DNA from: Methanobrevibacter sp. UBA412
Lineage (GTDB): Archaea; Methanobacteriota; Methanobacteria; Methanobacteriales; Methanobacteriaceae
Length of the DNA stretch: 64,000 nt
Assembly: GCA_002495685.1 (NCBI GenBank)
Contig: DAGJ01000021.1
Span: forward strand, 116,931-180,930
Reading direction: 5' to 3'
Under the pieces are notes generated by a model. The model saw only the letters and a list, made by a program, of their open reading frames with translations. It was not told where the DNA came from and did not search any database. This document shows, in pieces, positions 8,381 through 16,289 of this stretch; within the stretch, counting starts at the first letter, position 1; each line of letters opens with the position of its first letter. The translations under genes and the position numbers were made by a program.

Positions 8381-9100
8381 ATGCAATTACAAGAAACTGG
8401 AATTTTTAATTTTATCCGAATACCTGATTTAATTTCATCATTAAACATGATATTCGGAGTTTTAGGGATTCTAATGGCAATAAATAATTATTTCTCATTA
8501 TCAGCATTTTTTATTATCATTGCAATAATTTTTGATAGTGTTGATGGATGGGTTGCAAGAAAATTAGGTTTTCATGATGATTTAGGATTTGGTAAAAATA
8601 TTGATTCTCTAGCAGATATCGTTTCATTTGGTGTTGCTCCAGCAGTACTATTATATACATTAGGAATGAAACTAGCACCAAATCTTGAAATTTTAACTAT
8701 TATCATATGTTTATACATGGTACTATGTGGACTTTTAAGATTAGCACGTTTCAACGTAATCGGTGAAAAAATTGAATATAAAGGGTTCATAGGTTTCCCT
8801 ATACCAGGAATAGCATTATTACTAACAGCGTTATATTTAACAGGAGTTTTCAACATATGGTTTGCATATATTTTAATGATTATTGTTGCTACATTGATGG
8901 TTAGTAATTTCAAATATCCAAAAGTGGATAATTATCCTATGATTGCAATTTCAGTAATATTAATAATATTAACACCACTAAAATTAGCATTATTCAATAT
9001 AAATATACCCGCATTAATTTTATTTATAATTGTATTAATCTATTTAATCATATTTCTTTATTATAATCTAAATAACACAATTGATAATTTAAATGAATAA
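8381..9100 (+). CDS. pssA: Archaetidylserine synthase (CDP-alcohol phosphatidyltransferase family)
   Basis: It should transfer archaetidate from CDP-archaeol to L-serine, giving the membrane lipid archaetidylserine. The 239-residue protein has about seven hydrophobic segments and the CDP-alcohol phosphatidyltransferase signature: Asp52, Asp55-Gly56, Ala59-Arg60, Gly71, Asp75 and Asp79. These match the D-x2-DG-x2-AR-x8/9-G-x3-D-x3-D pattern. A 26-nt gap separates it from a sortase gene, so the two are probably one operon with mptD behind. No decarboxylase (asd) gene is present in the window. Specificity for serine rather than another alcohol is taken from overall resemblance to archaeal PssA. 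Confidence 0.85.
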   Translation: MQLQETGIFNFIRIPDLISSLNMIFGVLGILMAINNYFSLSAFFIIIAIIFDSVDGWVARKLGFHDDLGFGKNIDSLADIVSFGVAPAVLLYTLGMKLAPNLEILTIIICLYMVLCGLLRLARFNVIGEKIEYKGFIGFPIPGIALLLTALYLTGVFNIWFAYILMIIVATLMVSNFKYPKVDNYPMIAISVILIILTPLKLALFNINIPALILFIIVLIYLIIFLYYNLNNTIDNLNE

Positions 9101-9126
9101 ATTTGTAAAAAGGGAATCATTAACAG

Positions 9127-9861
9127 ATGTTACATAATAAATTAGATATCAAAACATTAATCGTTATAATAGCATTAATTATCCTTGCTATGTATGCATT
9201 TACAGAGGTAACCTATTTTTCTTCAAAAATAGTTGTAGAACGAAATATTGAATCTCCAGTATTAACAATTCCAGAATTAGGTGTTCAAGAAAAAATTAAT
9301 AATGTTTCTATATCTCAAGGAGTTTATAAAGAAGAACAATCTTACACTCCAACTCATGGGGAAGTAATATTATTTGGACATAGAACACTTCAAGGATCAC
9401 CATTCTTAAGGTTAAATGAATTAAAACCTGGAGACATTATTACATTAGATTGGCCAGGTATAGGTGAAGCAAACTATACTGTAAATTCAACAAAAATAGT
9501 TCCAGCATCATATAAAATGCAAGTAAACAATACTTTGCAAAAAATAGATTTAATAACATGTAATCCAATTGGATCAACAAGTGAAAGATTAATAGTTTCA
9601 GGAGATTTAACCAGTGTAGGTGAAATAAATAATACAATATTAAAAGAAAATCCTCAAAAAGATTATGGATTGTACATATGTATTATATTTTTAGCATTAG
9701 GATTATTATTCACATATTTCTATCCTAAAGAATATCGAATGATTATATTAATTGTTATATTGATATTGTCAGCAATATTATTCTATTATAATTTCTTCCC
9801 AATATCTTCACAGATTATGGCTAATAAATTAGGATGGTTAAATAGTTTTTATAATTTCTAA
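9127..9861 (+). CDS. Sortase (class D/E-like), membrane-anchored transpeptidase
   Basis: Sortases cleave a C-terminal sorting signal and link the protein to an amino group on the cell envelope. The 244-residue protein has an N-terminal membrane helix (about 10-27), an extracellular sortase barrel, and two further C-terminal membrane helices (about 182-200 and 204-224). The catalytic triad is visible: His85 in ILFGHRT, Cys145 in LITCNP and Arg154 in SERLIVSG. The added C-terminal helices are a departure from the simplest sortases. It sits in the pssA-sortase-mptD run. No substrate with an LPxTG-like tail is visible in this window. A role in attaching proteins to pseudomurein is inference. Confidence 0.88.
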   Translation: MLHNKLDIKTLIVIIALIILAMYAFTEVTYFSSKIVVERNIESPVLTIPELGVQEKINNVSISQGVYKEEQSYTPTHGEVILFGHRTLQGSPFLRLNELKPGDIITLDWPGIGEANYTVNSTKIVPASYKMQVNNTLQKIDLITCNPIGSTSERLIVSGDLTSVGEINNTILKENPQKDYGLYICIIFLALGLLFTYFYPKEYRMIILIVILILSAILFYYNFFPISSQIMANKLGWLNSFYNF

Positions 9862-9898
9862 AAAAGGCATGCTTTAATAAAAAAGGAGAGTAAACATA

Positions 9899-10270
9899 AT
9901 GGATGTAAATGAAGAATATTTTAATAATATAACTAACAGAGAAAGAGCAATATTTGAAGGGGCAATAACAATGGGTGCATTATTCCACCAATTTGTAGGA
10001 ACTCCTATAAGTAAAGCAACAGCACCTAGTTTAGAAAATGCAATCAAACAATCATTAGAATTACAACCTGCTATAGAAAAAATAGATGTTAAAATAGATT
10101 TATCAAAATTAGATGAAGCAATGACAGATTTTGATTATACTACACTTAATGGTGACATGTTAGACATTAAAATATACTCTAAAATTGAGGATATTTTAGC
10201 AGTAATACGTATTGAATTTATAGAAGAATTAAACTATCCTTTAATGTATGTTGAAGATATATTTGAATAA
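9899..10270 (+). CDS. mptD: Archaeal dihydroneopterin aldolase
   Basis: MptD cleaves 7,8-dihydroneopterin to 6-hydroxymethyl-dihydropterin and glycolaldehyde in methanopterin synthesis. It is unrelated to bacterial FolB. The 123-residue protein carries the family's N-terminal YFNNITNRERAIFEGAI and GALFHQFVGTPI blocks, and its length is typical. An AAGGAG site 10 nt upstream supports the ATG at 9899. It follows the sortase gene by 37 nt. There is no obvious functional link to the two membrane genes before it, so co-transcription may be incidental. Confidence 0.85.
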   Translation: MDVNEEYFNNITNRERAIFEGAITMGALFHQFVGTPISKATAPSLENAIKQSLELQPAIEKIDVKIDLSKLDEAMTDFDYTTLNGDMLDIKIYSKIEDILAVIRIEFIEELNYPLMYVEDIFE

Positions 10271-10383
10271 AAGTATAAATAATCAAATAAATACTAAATA
10301 TAACAAATTAAAACACGTTTTAAAATAAAAATTCACTTCTTTTCAATTCTTTTTTTTTAATAAATTTTATTAATTATTAAATC

Positions 10384-10429
10384 TATATAATAAAGTGTTT
10401 GTCTAATTAATAAATCAATATTAATTAGA
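10384..10429 (+). promoter_or_regulatory. Putative kor promoter with overlapping 11-bp inverted repeat
   Basis: A TATA box (TATATAA, 10384-10390) lies upstream of the kor operon. An archaeal start site about 25 nt beyond it would fall at 10412-10417. That point is the middle of a perfect inverted repeat with arms TCTAATTAATA (10402-10412) and TATTAATTAGA (10419-10429) and a 6-nt spacer. A repeat at the transcription start is a common operator position. The repeat lacks a following T tract, so it is unlikely to be the mptD terminator. Base composition makes AT-only palindromes less significant, so confidence is moderate. Confidence 0.45.
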
Positions 10430-10496
10430 AATTTAAAAAAAAATTATTATAGGATTAAATAAGATATTTAAAAAAAATTTATTTCAGGACGATTTT

Positions 10497-10703
10497 ATGA
10501 TATATATAAACTCAAAATTATGTAAAGGATGTGACATTTGCATAATTACATGCCCAAAGGATGTTTTTGAGAAATCTAAAGAAAAAAACTCAAAAGATGT
10601 TTATTTACCTTTCCCAAAAAATGAAGAAAAATGTAATGTATGTGGCTTATGTGAACTTTCATGTCCAGATCAAGCAATTGCTGTAGATAAAAAGGAGGAC
10701 TAA
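10497..10703 (+). CDS. korD: 2-Oxoglutarate:ferredoxin oxidoreductase, delta (ferredoxin) subunit
   Basis: This 68-residue protein holds two [4Fe-4S] clusters. The binding patterns are CKGCDICIITCP (residues 9-20) and CNVCGLCELSCP (about 44-55), both the classic CxxCxxCxxxCP form. It passes electrons between the catalytic subunits and ferredoxin. The stop codon is 1 nt before the korA ATG, and the order D-A-B-C is the usual methanogen arrangement. That arrangement, together with the beta and gamma subunits that follow, separates it from free-standing ferredoxins. Confidence 0.9.
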   Translation: MIYINSKLCKGCDICIITCPKDVFEKSKEKNSKDVYLPFPKNEEKCNVCGLCELSCPDQAIAVDKKED

Positions 10704-10704
10704 A

Positions 10705-11838
10705 ATGTCTGAAGAATATTTCTTATTAGGAAATGAAGCCTGTGCTAAAGGTGCAATTTATGCAGGATGCAGATTCTTTGCAGGATACCCAATAACTCCT
10801 TCAACAGAAATAGCAGAAGCATTAGCAAGAGAATTACCTAAAGTTGATGGTGCATTTGTACAAATGGAAGATGAAATAGCATCTGCAGGAGCACTAGTTG
10901 GAGCATCATGGAGTGGTGCTAAATCAATGACAGCAACATCAGGACCAGGAATCTCATTAATGCAAGAAAACATTGGTTATGCATTCATTACAGAAACTCC
11001 AATTGTAATAATAAATGTACAAAGAGGTTCACCATCTACAGGTCAACCTACAATGTCCAGTCAATCAGATATGATGCAAGTAAGATGGGGATCACATGGA
11101 GATTATGAACCAATCGCATTAGCACCATCATCAGTACAAGAATTCTTTGACTTCACAATAGAAGCATTCAATTTAGCCGAAAAATATAGATGCCCAGTAT
11201 TTGTAATGTCAGATGAAGCAGTAGGACACATGAGAGAAAAAATGTCAATACCTAACGATATTAACGTTCAAACTCGTCAAATGCCTGAAGAATCTCCAGA
11301 AGATTACCTACCATTTAAAGCTCCAGAAAATGGCACACCAAAAATGCCAGCATTTGGGGATGGATACAACGTAGCAATAACTGGATTAACACATGATGAA
11401 AAAGGATACCCAGATACAAATAATCCAAAAACACACTCACAACTCGTTAAAAGATTATGTGATAAAATATTAAAAAACCGGGAAGATATCGTATCTTTTA
11501 AAGAAGAAGATTGTGATGATGCAGATTTAATAGTAATAACTTATGGTTCACCATACAGATCTGCAAAAACAGCAGTTAACCAAGCAAGAGAAGAAGGTCT
11601 TAAAGTAGGTTCATTAAAAATCAACACACCATGGCCTTTCCCCGATGAAGAACTAGAAAAAATAGCAAAACAAGCAGATGATTTATTAGTACTTGAACAA
11701 AATCTTGGACAAATGGTTCATGAAGTAGAAAGAGTAGCTAAATCAGATGCAAATGTTCATTTATTTGGAAAAATTGGAGGAGAACTCCACAAACCTGATG
11801 AAATCTTAACAAAGATTAAGGAAATCAAGGGGGTATAA
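10705..11838 (+). CDS. korA: 2-Oxoglutarate:ferredoxin oxidoreductase, alpha subunit
   Basis: KorA forms, with KorB, the catalytic core that reductively carboxylates succinyl-CoA to 2-oxoglutarate in methanogens without a full TCA cycle. The 377-residue protein has the YPITPSTEIAEALA motif (about 29-42) of 2-oxoacid:ferredoxin oxidoreductases, the TSGPGISLMQENIGYA segment, and the VQRGSPSTGQPT loop. The AAAGGAGG site before the ATG at 10705 lies inside the korD 3' end. The neighbouring sucC, which makes the substrate succinyl-CoA, supports 2-oxoglutarate over pyruvate or 2-oxoisovalerate as substrate. Confidence 0.93.
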   Translation: MSEEYFLLGNEACAKGAIYAGCRFFAGYPITPSTEIAEALARELPKVDGAFVQMEDEIASAGALVGASWSGAKSMTATSGPGISLMQENIGYAFITETPIVIINVQRGSPSTGQPTMSSQSDMMQVRWGSHGDYEPIALAPSSVQEFFDFTIEAFNLAEKYRCPVFVMSDEAVGHMREKMSIPNDINVQTRQMPEESPEDYLPFKAPENGTPKMPAFGDGYNVAITGLTHDEKGYPDTNNPKTHSQLVKRLCDKILKNREDIVSFKEEDCDDADLIVITYGSPYRSAKTAVNQAREEGLKVGSLKINTPWPFPDEELEKIAKQADDLLVLEQNLGQMVHEVERVAKSDANVHLFGKIGGELHKPDEILTKIKEIKGV

Positions 11839-11841
11839 ATA

Positions 11842-12702
11842 ATGGTTGAAGAAAAACAAAGTCCATTTTTAAAATATTTAAGAGAAGATAGACTTCCTCA
11901 CATATTCTGTCCAGGCTGTGGTAATGGTATGGTTATGAATGCTTTCTTTAAAGCATTAGAAGGTACTGATATTGATTTTGATAATATTGCTATGGTTTCA
12001 GGAATAGGATGTTCATCTAGAATACCAGGTTATGTGAAATGTGATTCATTACACACAACACATGGAAGAGCATTACCATTTGCTACAGGATTAAAAGTAG
12101 GAAATCCTGATTTAGATGTTATAGTATTTACTGGTGATGGGGATGGTGCATCTATAGGTGGAAATCATTTAATTCATGCTGCAAGACGTAATATTAACTT
12201 AACAGTTATTTGTGTTAATAATAATATTTATGGAATGACTGGAGGACAAATCAGCCCAACCTCACCAAAAGGAAGTTATGCAACTACAGCACCTTACGGT
12301 TCTAAAGATGTTCCATTTAACTTATCCGAATTAGTGGTTGCTGCAGGAGCATCTTATGTAGCTAGATGGACATCAACAAATCCACTACAATTAGTTAACT
12401 CTATTAAAAAAGGATTAAATACTAATGGATTTGCATTCATTGAAGTAGTTACACAATGTCCAACATACTATGGAAGAAAAAACAAAATGAAAACTGCAAC
12501 TTCAATGTTCGAATACTTAAAAGAAAATAGTATTAATAAAAGAAAAGCTGACAAAATGACTCCAGAAGAAATTGAAGATAAAATTATTATTGGAGAATTT
12601 ATCAATAGACAAGAACCTGAATTCACAGATAATGTTCAAAAATTAGATGAGGAAACTTCTAAAAAACCATATAAAAAACGAACAGCATATGAGGAGTTAT
12701 GA
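11842..12702 (+). CDS. korB: 2-Oxoglutarate:ferredoxin oxidoreductase, beta subunit
   Basis: KorB binds thiamine diphosphate. In this 286-residue protein FCPGCGNG (about 22-29) supplies cluster/cofactor residues. The thiamine-diphosphate/Mg motif is GDGDGASIGGNH (about 97-108), followed by NNNIYGMTGGQ. It starts 3 nt after korA, and its TGA overlaps the first ATG of korC (12699-12702, ATGA), so the subunits are translationally coupled. Length and motif order are normal. Confidence 0.93.
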   Translation: MVEEKQSPFLKYLREDRLPHIFCPGCGNGMVMNAFFKALEGTDIDFDNIAMVSGIGCSSRIPGYVKCDSLHTTHGRALPFATGLKVGNPDLDVIVFTGDGDGASIGGNHLIHAARRNINLTVICVNNNIYGMTGGQISPTSPKGSYATTAPYGSKDVPFNLSELVVAAGASYVARWTSTNPLQLVNSIKKGLNTNGFAFIEVVTQCPTYYGRKNKMKTATSMFEYLKENSINKRKADKMTPEEIEDKIIIGEFINRQEPEFTDNVQKLDEETSKKPYKKRTAYEEL

Positions 12703-13259
12703 TTAATATGAGAACTGAAATAAGAATTGCTGGATTTGGTGGTCAAGGAGTTATAATGGCTGGAATCATTGTAGGTAAAGCTGCAGCATTATATGATAAT
12801 ATAAATGCAGTTCAAACACAATCCTATGGTCCTGAAGCTAGGGGAGGAGCATCTAAAACTGAAGTTGTAATTAGTGATGATGAAATTTATTATCCTAAAG
12901 TTCAAGAACCAGATATCCTTGTTGCAATGTCACATACTGCTTTAATAAAATATATGGGTGATTTAAAAGATGGTGGAATATTAATTATAGACCCAGATAT
13001 GGTTGAAGAAGATGATCCAGTACTTGTTAAATTTATCAAAGACCATAATATAAAATTATTCAAAGCACCTGCAACAGAAACAGCTGTTAATGATATCGGT
13101 TTAAGAGTAGTTGCTAATATTGTTATGGTTGGTGCAATAGTTAAAGCTACAAAAATAATTTCTAAAGATGCTGCATTAAAAGCAATTTTATCTAGTGTTC
13201 CTAAGGGAACTGAAAAGAAAAACCAAGAAGCATTTGAAGCAGGATATAATTTGATTTAA
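12699..13259 (+). CDS. korC: 2-Oxoglutarate:ferredoxin oxidoreductase, gamma subunit
   Basis: The 186-residue gamma subunit has the typical IRIAGFGGQGVIMAGIIVG beginning and the QTQSYGPEARGGASKTEVVIS segment that contacts coenzyme A and the alpha subunit. Two starts are possible. The ATG at 12699 overlaps the korB stop but lies only 2 nt after GAGGAG. The ATG at 12708 (MRTEIRIAG) lies 11 nt after it. Neither spacing is ideal, so I keep the longer form. It closes the korDABC set; sucC follows 40 nt downstream. Confidence 0.92.
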   Translation: MINMRTEIRIAGFGGQGVIMAGIIVGKAAALYDNINAVQTQSYGPEARGGASKTEVVISDDEIYYPKVQEPDILVAMSHTALIKYMGDLKDGGILIIDPDMVEEDDPVLVKFIKDHNIKLFKAPATETAVNDIGLRVVANIVMVGAIVKATKIISKDAALKAILSSVPKGTEKKNQEAFEAGYNLI

Positions 13260-13299
13260 TTTAAATAAATAGTATAAAAAAAATTATTGGGGAATAATC

Positions 13300-14409
13300 A
13301 TGAAATTTTATGAAAATAATGCAAAAAAAATCTTTAAAAAGGAAGGTATTCAAATTTTAGATGGAGAAGTTGCATATTCTCCTCAAGAAGCTATGGCTAT
13401 TACTACAGAATTTGGAGTTCCCGTTGCAATTAAATCACAAGTTTTAACTGGGGGAAGAGGTAAAGCTGGAGGTATTAAATTTGCAGATACTCCTGGTGAA
13501 GCTTTCCAAGAAGCTACTGAACTTTTAGGTTCTAAAATTAAAGATGAAACAGTTAATCATTTATTAATTGAAAAAAAAGCAGATATTATTAAAGAATTCT
13601 TTTTATCCATTACTATAGATAGAGCTAATAAAAGACCTATTATAATGGTTAGTGCTGAAGGTGGAATGGAAATAGAAGAATTAGCAAAAACTAATCCTGA
13701 AAAAATTATTAAATATCATGTTGATCCTTTAAGAGAATTTTTCCCATTTGAAGCTCGTGAAATTGCAATTAAAATGGGTGTTGATTCTAAATATATTCAA
13801 GGGATTGGTAATGTAATTTGGGAACTTTATCAAGTATTTGATAAATATGATGCTCATACTGCGGAAATTAATCCTTTAGCCTTAACTCCAGAAGGTTTTA
13901 TTGCTGCTGATGCTAAATTAGAAATTGAAAATGATGCTTTATTCCGTCATAAAGATATTATGGAAGAATTAAACTTCCAAAAGAAAGAATTTGCATTTGT
14001 TACTCTTGAAGGAGATATTGCAGTATTAGGTAATGGTGCTGGTTTAACTTTAACTGGAATGGATATGATTAAACTTGCTGGTGGTGAACCTGCTACTTTT
14101 CTAGATATTGGTGGGGGATCATCTGAAAGTACTATTAAAAAAGCTTTAAGTTTAGTTTTAACTTACCCTCCTGTGAAGGTAGTATTTTTAAATGTTTTAG
14201 GTGGTATTACTCGGGCTGATGATGTTGCTAAAGGTGTAGTGGATGCTATTAAAGCAACTAATAAAGAAGTTCATATTGTAATACGTTTAACTGGTACTAA
14301 TGAAAAAGAAGGTCAAAAGATTTTAGATGATGCAGGAATTCCATATGAAACAAGTATGGAAAAAGCTGCTAAAAAGGCTGTTGAAATTTGTAATTCTCTT
14401 AAAAATTAA
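13300..14409 (+). CDS. sucC: Succinyl-CoA synthetase (ADP-forming), beta subunit
   Basis: SucC is the ATP-grasp subunit that, with SucD, makes succinyl-CoA for the kor enzyme. The 369-residue protein starts MKFYENNAKKIFKKEGI and has the KSQVLTGGRGKAGGIKFADT nucleotide/CoA region. The acidic Mg site is in TAEINPLALTP, and the beta-subunit signature is GNGAGLTLTGMDMIKLAGG. GGGG lies before the ATG at 13300. It sits 40 nt after korC, forming one reductive-TCA transcription unit. The partner sucD is not in this window, so the two subunits must be made from separate loci. Confidence 0.93.
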   Translation: MKFYENNAKKIFKKEGIQILDGEVAYSPQEAMAITTEFGVPVAIKSQVLTGGRGKAGGIKFADTPGEAFQEATELLGSKIKDETVNHLLIEKKADIIKEFFLSITIDRANKRPIIMVSAEGGMEIEELAKTNPEKIIKYHVDPLREFFPFEAREIAIKMGVDSKYIQGIGNVIWELYQVFDKYDAHTAEINPLALTPEGFIAADAKLEIENDALFRHKDIMEELNFQKKEFAFVTLEGDIAVLGNGAGLTLTGMDMIKLAGGEPATFLDIGGGSSESTIKKALSLVLTYPPVKVVFLNVLGGITRADDVAKGVVDAIKATNKEVHIVIRLTGTNEKEGQKILDDAGIPYETSMEKAAKKAVEICNSLKN

Positions 14410-14437
14410 AAAAATTTTAATATTAAAATTTTTTTTT
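14408..14437 (+). terminator. Perfect palindromic terminator of the kor-sucC operon
   Basis: Seven A followed by TTTTAAT and then the exact complement ATTAAAA plus seven T (14408-14435) form a 14-bp perfect palindrome starting at the sucC stop codon. The T-rich end and further T tract to 14457 fit transcription stop. The same element could serve taw1 arriving from the other strand, because the two genes converge here. Confidence 0.6.
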
Positions 14438-14497
14438 AATTTTCACTTTTTTTAAATATTTTAGACTCTATGGAGTTTATATGGTGCCATTTAATTT

Positions 14498-15424
14498 TTA
14501 TTTTAATAATACAACTCTACTTATTTCAGAGTCATTAATTATTTTTTGACCTGTGTATTGACAAATTTCTTCTGCAAAATCTTTTACTTCTTGGAATGTT
14601 GGCATGTTTTCAAGTGTTAATCTTTCTCTTGAATATCCTACACACATGTACGCTTTTATTTCTACATAAGTAGGGTTTGCTTTTTCTAAAAGTTTCGCAT
14701 AATCTTCTGCTTTAACCATATTTTTTCCCTTAACACATGTTGTCCGTATACATGTTCTACTATCATAACTATTTAAAAAGTTAAGGGTTTCATTTAAACG
14801 ATTCCAACCATCATTTATTTGAGGGTTACAAACATCTTTATAAATTTTCTCATCAGGTGCATCTAAGGAAATGTATAATTGTGTAGGTTCATTTTCTAAC
14901 TCTTCCAATTTTTTAGGATTCATCCCATTACTAACAAGAAAAGTGTTAAAATCCCGACGATTAAACTCCCCAATTAACTCATCAATTTCAGGATAAAAAG
15001 TAGGTTCACCTGCTAAAGAAATAGCAGCATTAGTAGGTTTCTTACTTTCCTCTAATTTCTTTTTATCTGCTTTATCATTACCCCAAAAACCACATAAAAG
15101 TTTAGTCTGAGCAGCAATAGCCTCATCAATAATAGTCTTAGGATCATCATAATCCCCATCCCATTCAGTTTCAGTTAAAGACAAATCCCTCCAACAAAAA
15201 CTACACTTCTGATTACAAAAAGGAACTGCAGGAGAAAATTGAAGACAACGATGACTTTCAATACCATAAAACTTCTCTTTATAACAAACTCCCTCATTCA
15301 AAATACTTTTTTTCTGCCAATGGCAAATCTTGGCTGCAGAATGACCATGTTCACCTACAAAACGATAACCACTATACTCTAATTTTTCTTGTTGCTTTTT
15401 AGTTAATGACATAATAAAAACCAT
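14498..15424 (-). CDS. taw1: S-adenosyl-L-methionine-dependent tRNA 4-demethylwyosine synthase
   Basis: Taw1 builds the tricyclic wyosine core on m1G37 of tRNA-Phe using pyruvate and radical SAM chemistry. The radical-SAM motif CNQKCSFC supplies Cys70, Cys74 and Cys77. The second cluster uses Cys34, Cys47 and Cys60, whose 13-residue spacing matches the family. The offset of about eight residues from Methanocaldococcus numbering, as I remember it, suggests that the ATG at 15412 (MSLTKK) may be the true start. No clear ribosome site separates the two options. Length 308 is normal. It converges with sucC and is divergent from tpiA. Confidence 0.93.
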   Translation of the reverse strand: MVFIMSLTKKQQEKLEYSGYRFVGEHGHSAAKICHWQKKSILNEGVCYKEKFYGIESHRCLQFSPAVPFCNQKCSFCWRDLSLTETEWDGDYDDPKTIIDEAIAAQTKLLCGFWGNDKADKKKLEESKKPTNAAISLAGEPTFYPEIDELIGEFNRRDFNTFLVSNGMNPKKLEELENEPTQLYISLDAPDEKIYKDVCNPQINDGWNRLNETLNFLNSYDSRTCIRTTCVKGKNMVKAEDYAKLLEKANPTYVEIKAYMCVGYSRERLTLENMPTFQEVKDFAEEICQYTGQKIINDSEISRVVLLK

Positions 15425-15578
15425 AAATTTTTAAAAATATACCTAATTAAAATTAATTATAAATATAATTATACATAATATTATTTATTATATACGTTTA
15501 GAATTCTTTAAAAAGATTATTTTCTAAAAAAAATTCAAGGAATTCAAAAATTAAAAAATTTTTATGGGGTAATTAAAT

Positions 15579-16256
15579 TTGTCTAAAAATGATAAACCTA
15601 TTGTAATATTAAATTATAAAACTTATTTAGAATCTAGTGGAGACAAAGCATTATCATTAGCAAAAGACTTAGAAAGTGCTTATGATGAAACAGGAATACC
15701 AATGATAGCATCACCACAAGCAATAGATATAACAAAAATAAAAGATGAAACAAGCATACCAGTTTATGCACAACATATAGATCCAATAAAACCAGGTGGA
15801 AACACAGGATCAAATCTATTAGAATCATTTTTAGCTAATGGCATAGATGGAACATTACTAAATCATTCAGAAAAAAGAATGAAATTAGCAGATATAGAAT
15901 CTTTAGTTACTAAAGCAAAAGAATCAAACCTAAAAACATGTGTATGCTCAAACAATGTTGCAACAAGTGAAGCCATAGCAACACTCTCACCAACATACGT
16001 AGCAGTAGAACCTCCAGAATTAATAGGAACAGGAATACCAGTATCTAAAGCAGAACCTGAAATCATCACAGGAACCGTAGATAAAGTAAAAAATATTAAC
16101 AAAAATGTTAAAGTTTTATGTGGCGCAGGAATATCAACCGGAGAAGATATGAAAGCCGCTATAGAACTTGGAGCAGAAGGAGTTCTTTTAGCTAGTGGAA
16201 TAATAAAAGCTAAAAATCCAAAAGAAGCATTACTGGATTTAGTAAGTAAAATATAA
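15579..16256 (+). CDS. tpiA: Triosephosphate isomerase, archaeal type
   Basis: TpiA interconverts dihydroxyacetone phosphate and glyceraldehyde 3-phosphate. The 225-residue form is the short archaeal version. Active-site residues are Asn12 and Lys14 (LNYKTY), His96 (LLNHSEKR) and Glu144 (VAVEPPE). The phosphate-binding loop is LIGTGIPVS, and GAGIS and VLLASGI lie near the end. The start is TTG at 15579 with GGGGT about 8 nt upstream. pgk follows after 33 nt, making a two-gene gluconeogenic operon. Confidence 0.94.
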   Translation: MSKNDKPIVILNYKTYLESSGDKALSLAKDLESAYDETGIPMIASPQAIDITKIKDETSIPVYAQHIDPIKPGGNTGSNLLESFLANGIDGTLLNHSEKRMKLADIESLVTKAKESNLKTCVCSNNVATSEAIATLSPTYVAVEPPELIGTGIPVSKAEPEIITGTVDKVKNINKNVKVLCGAGISTGEDMKAAIELGAEGVLLASGIIKAKNPKEALLDLVSKI

Positions 16257-16289
16257 TAGGAGTAAAATAATTAGGTAGGGAAAAATAAT

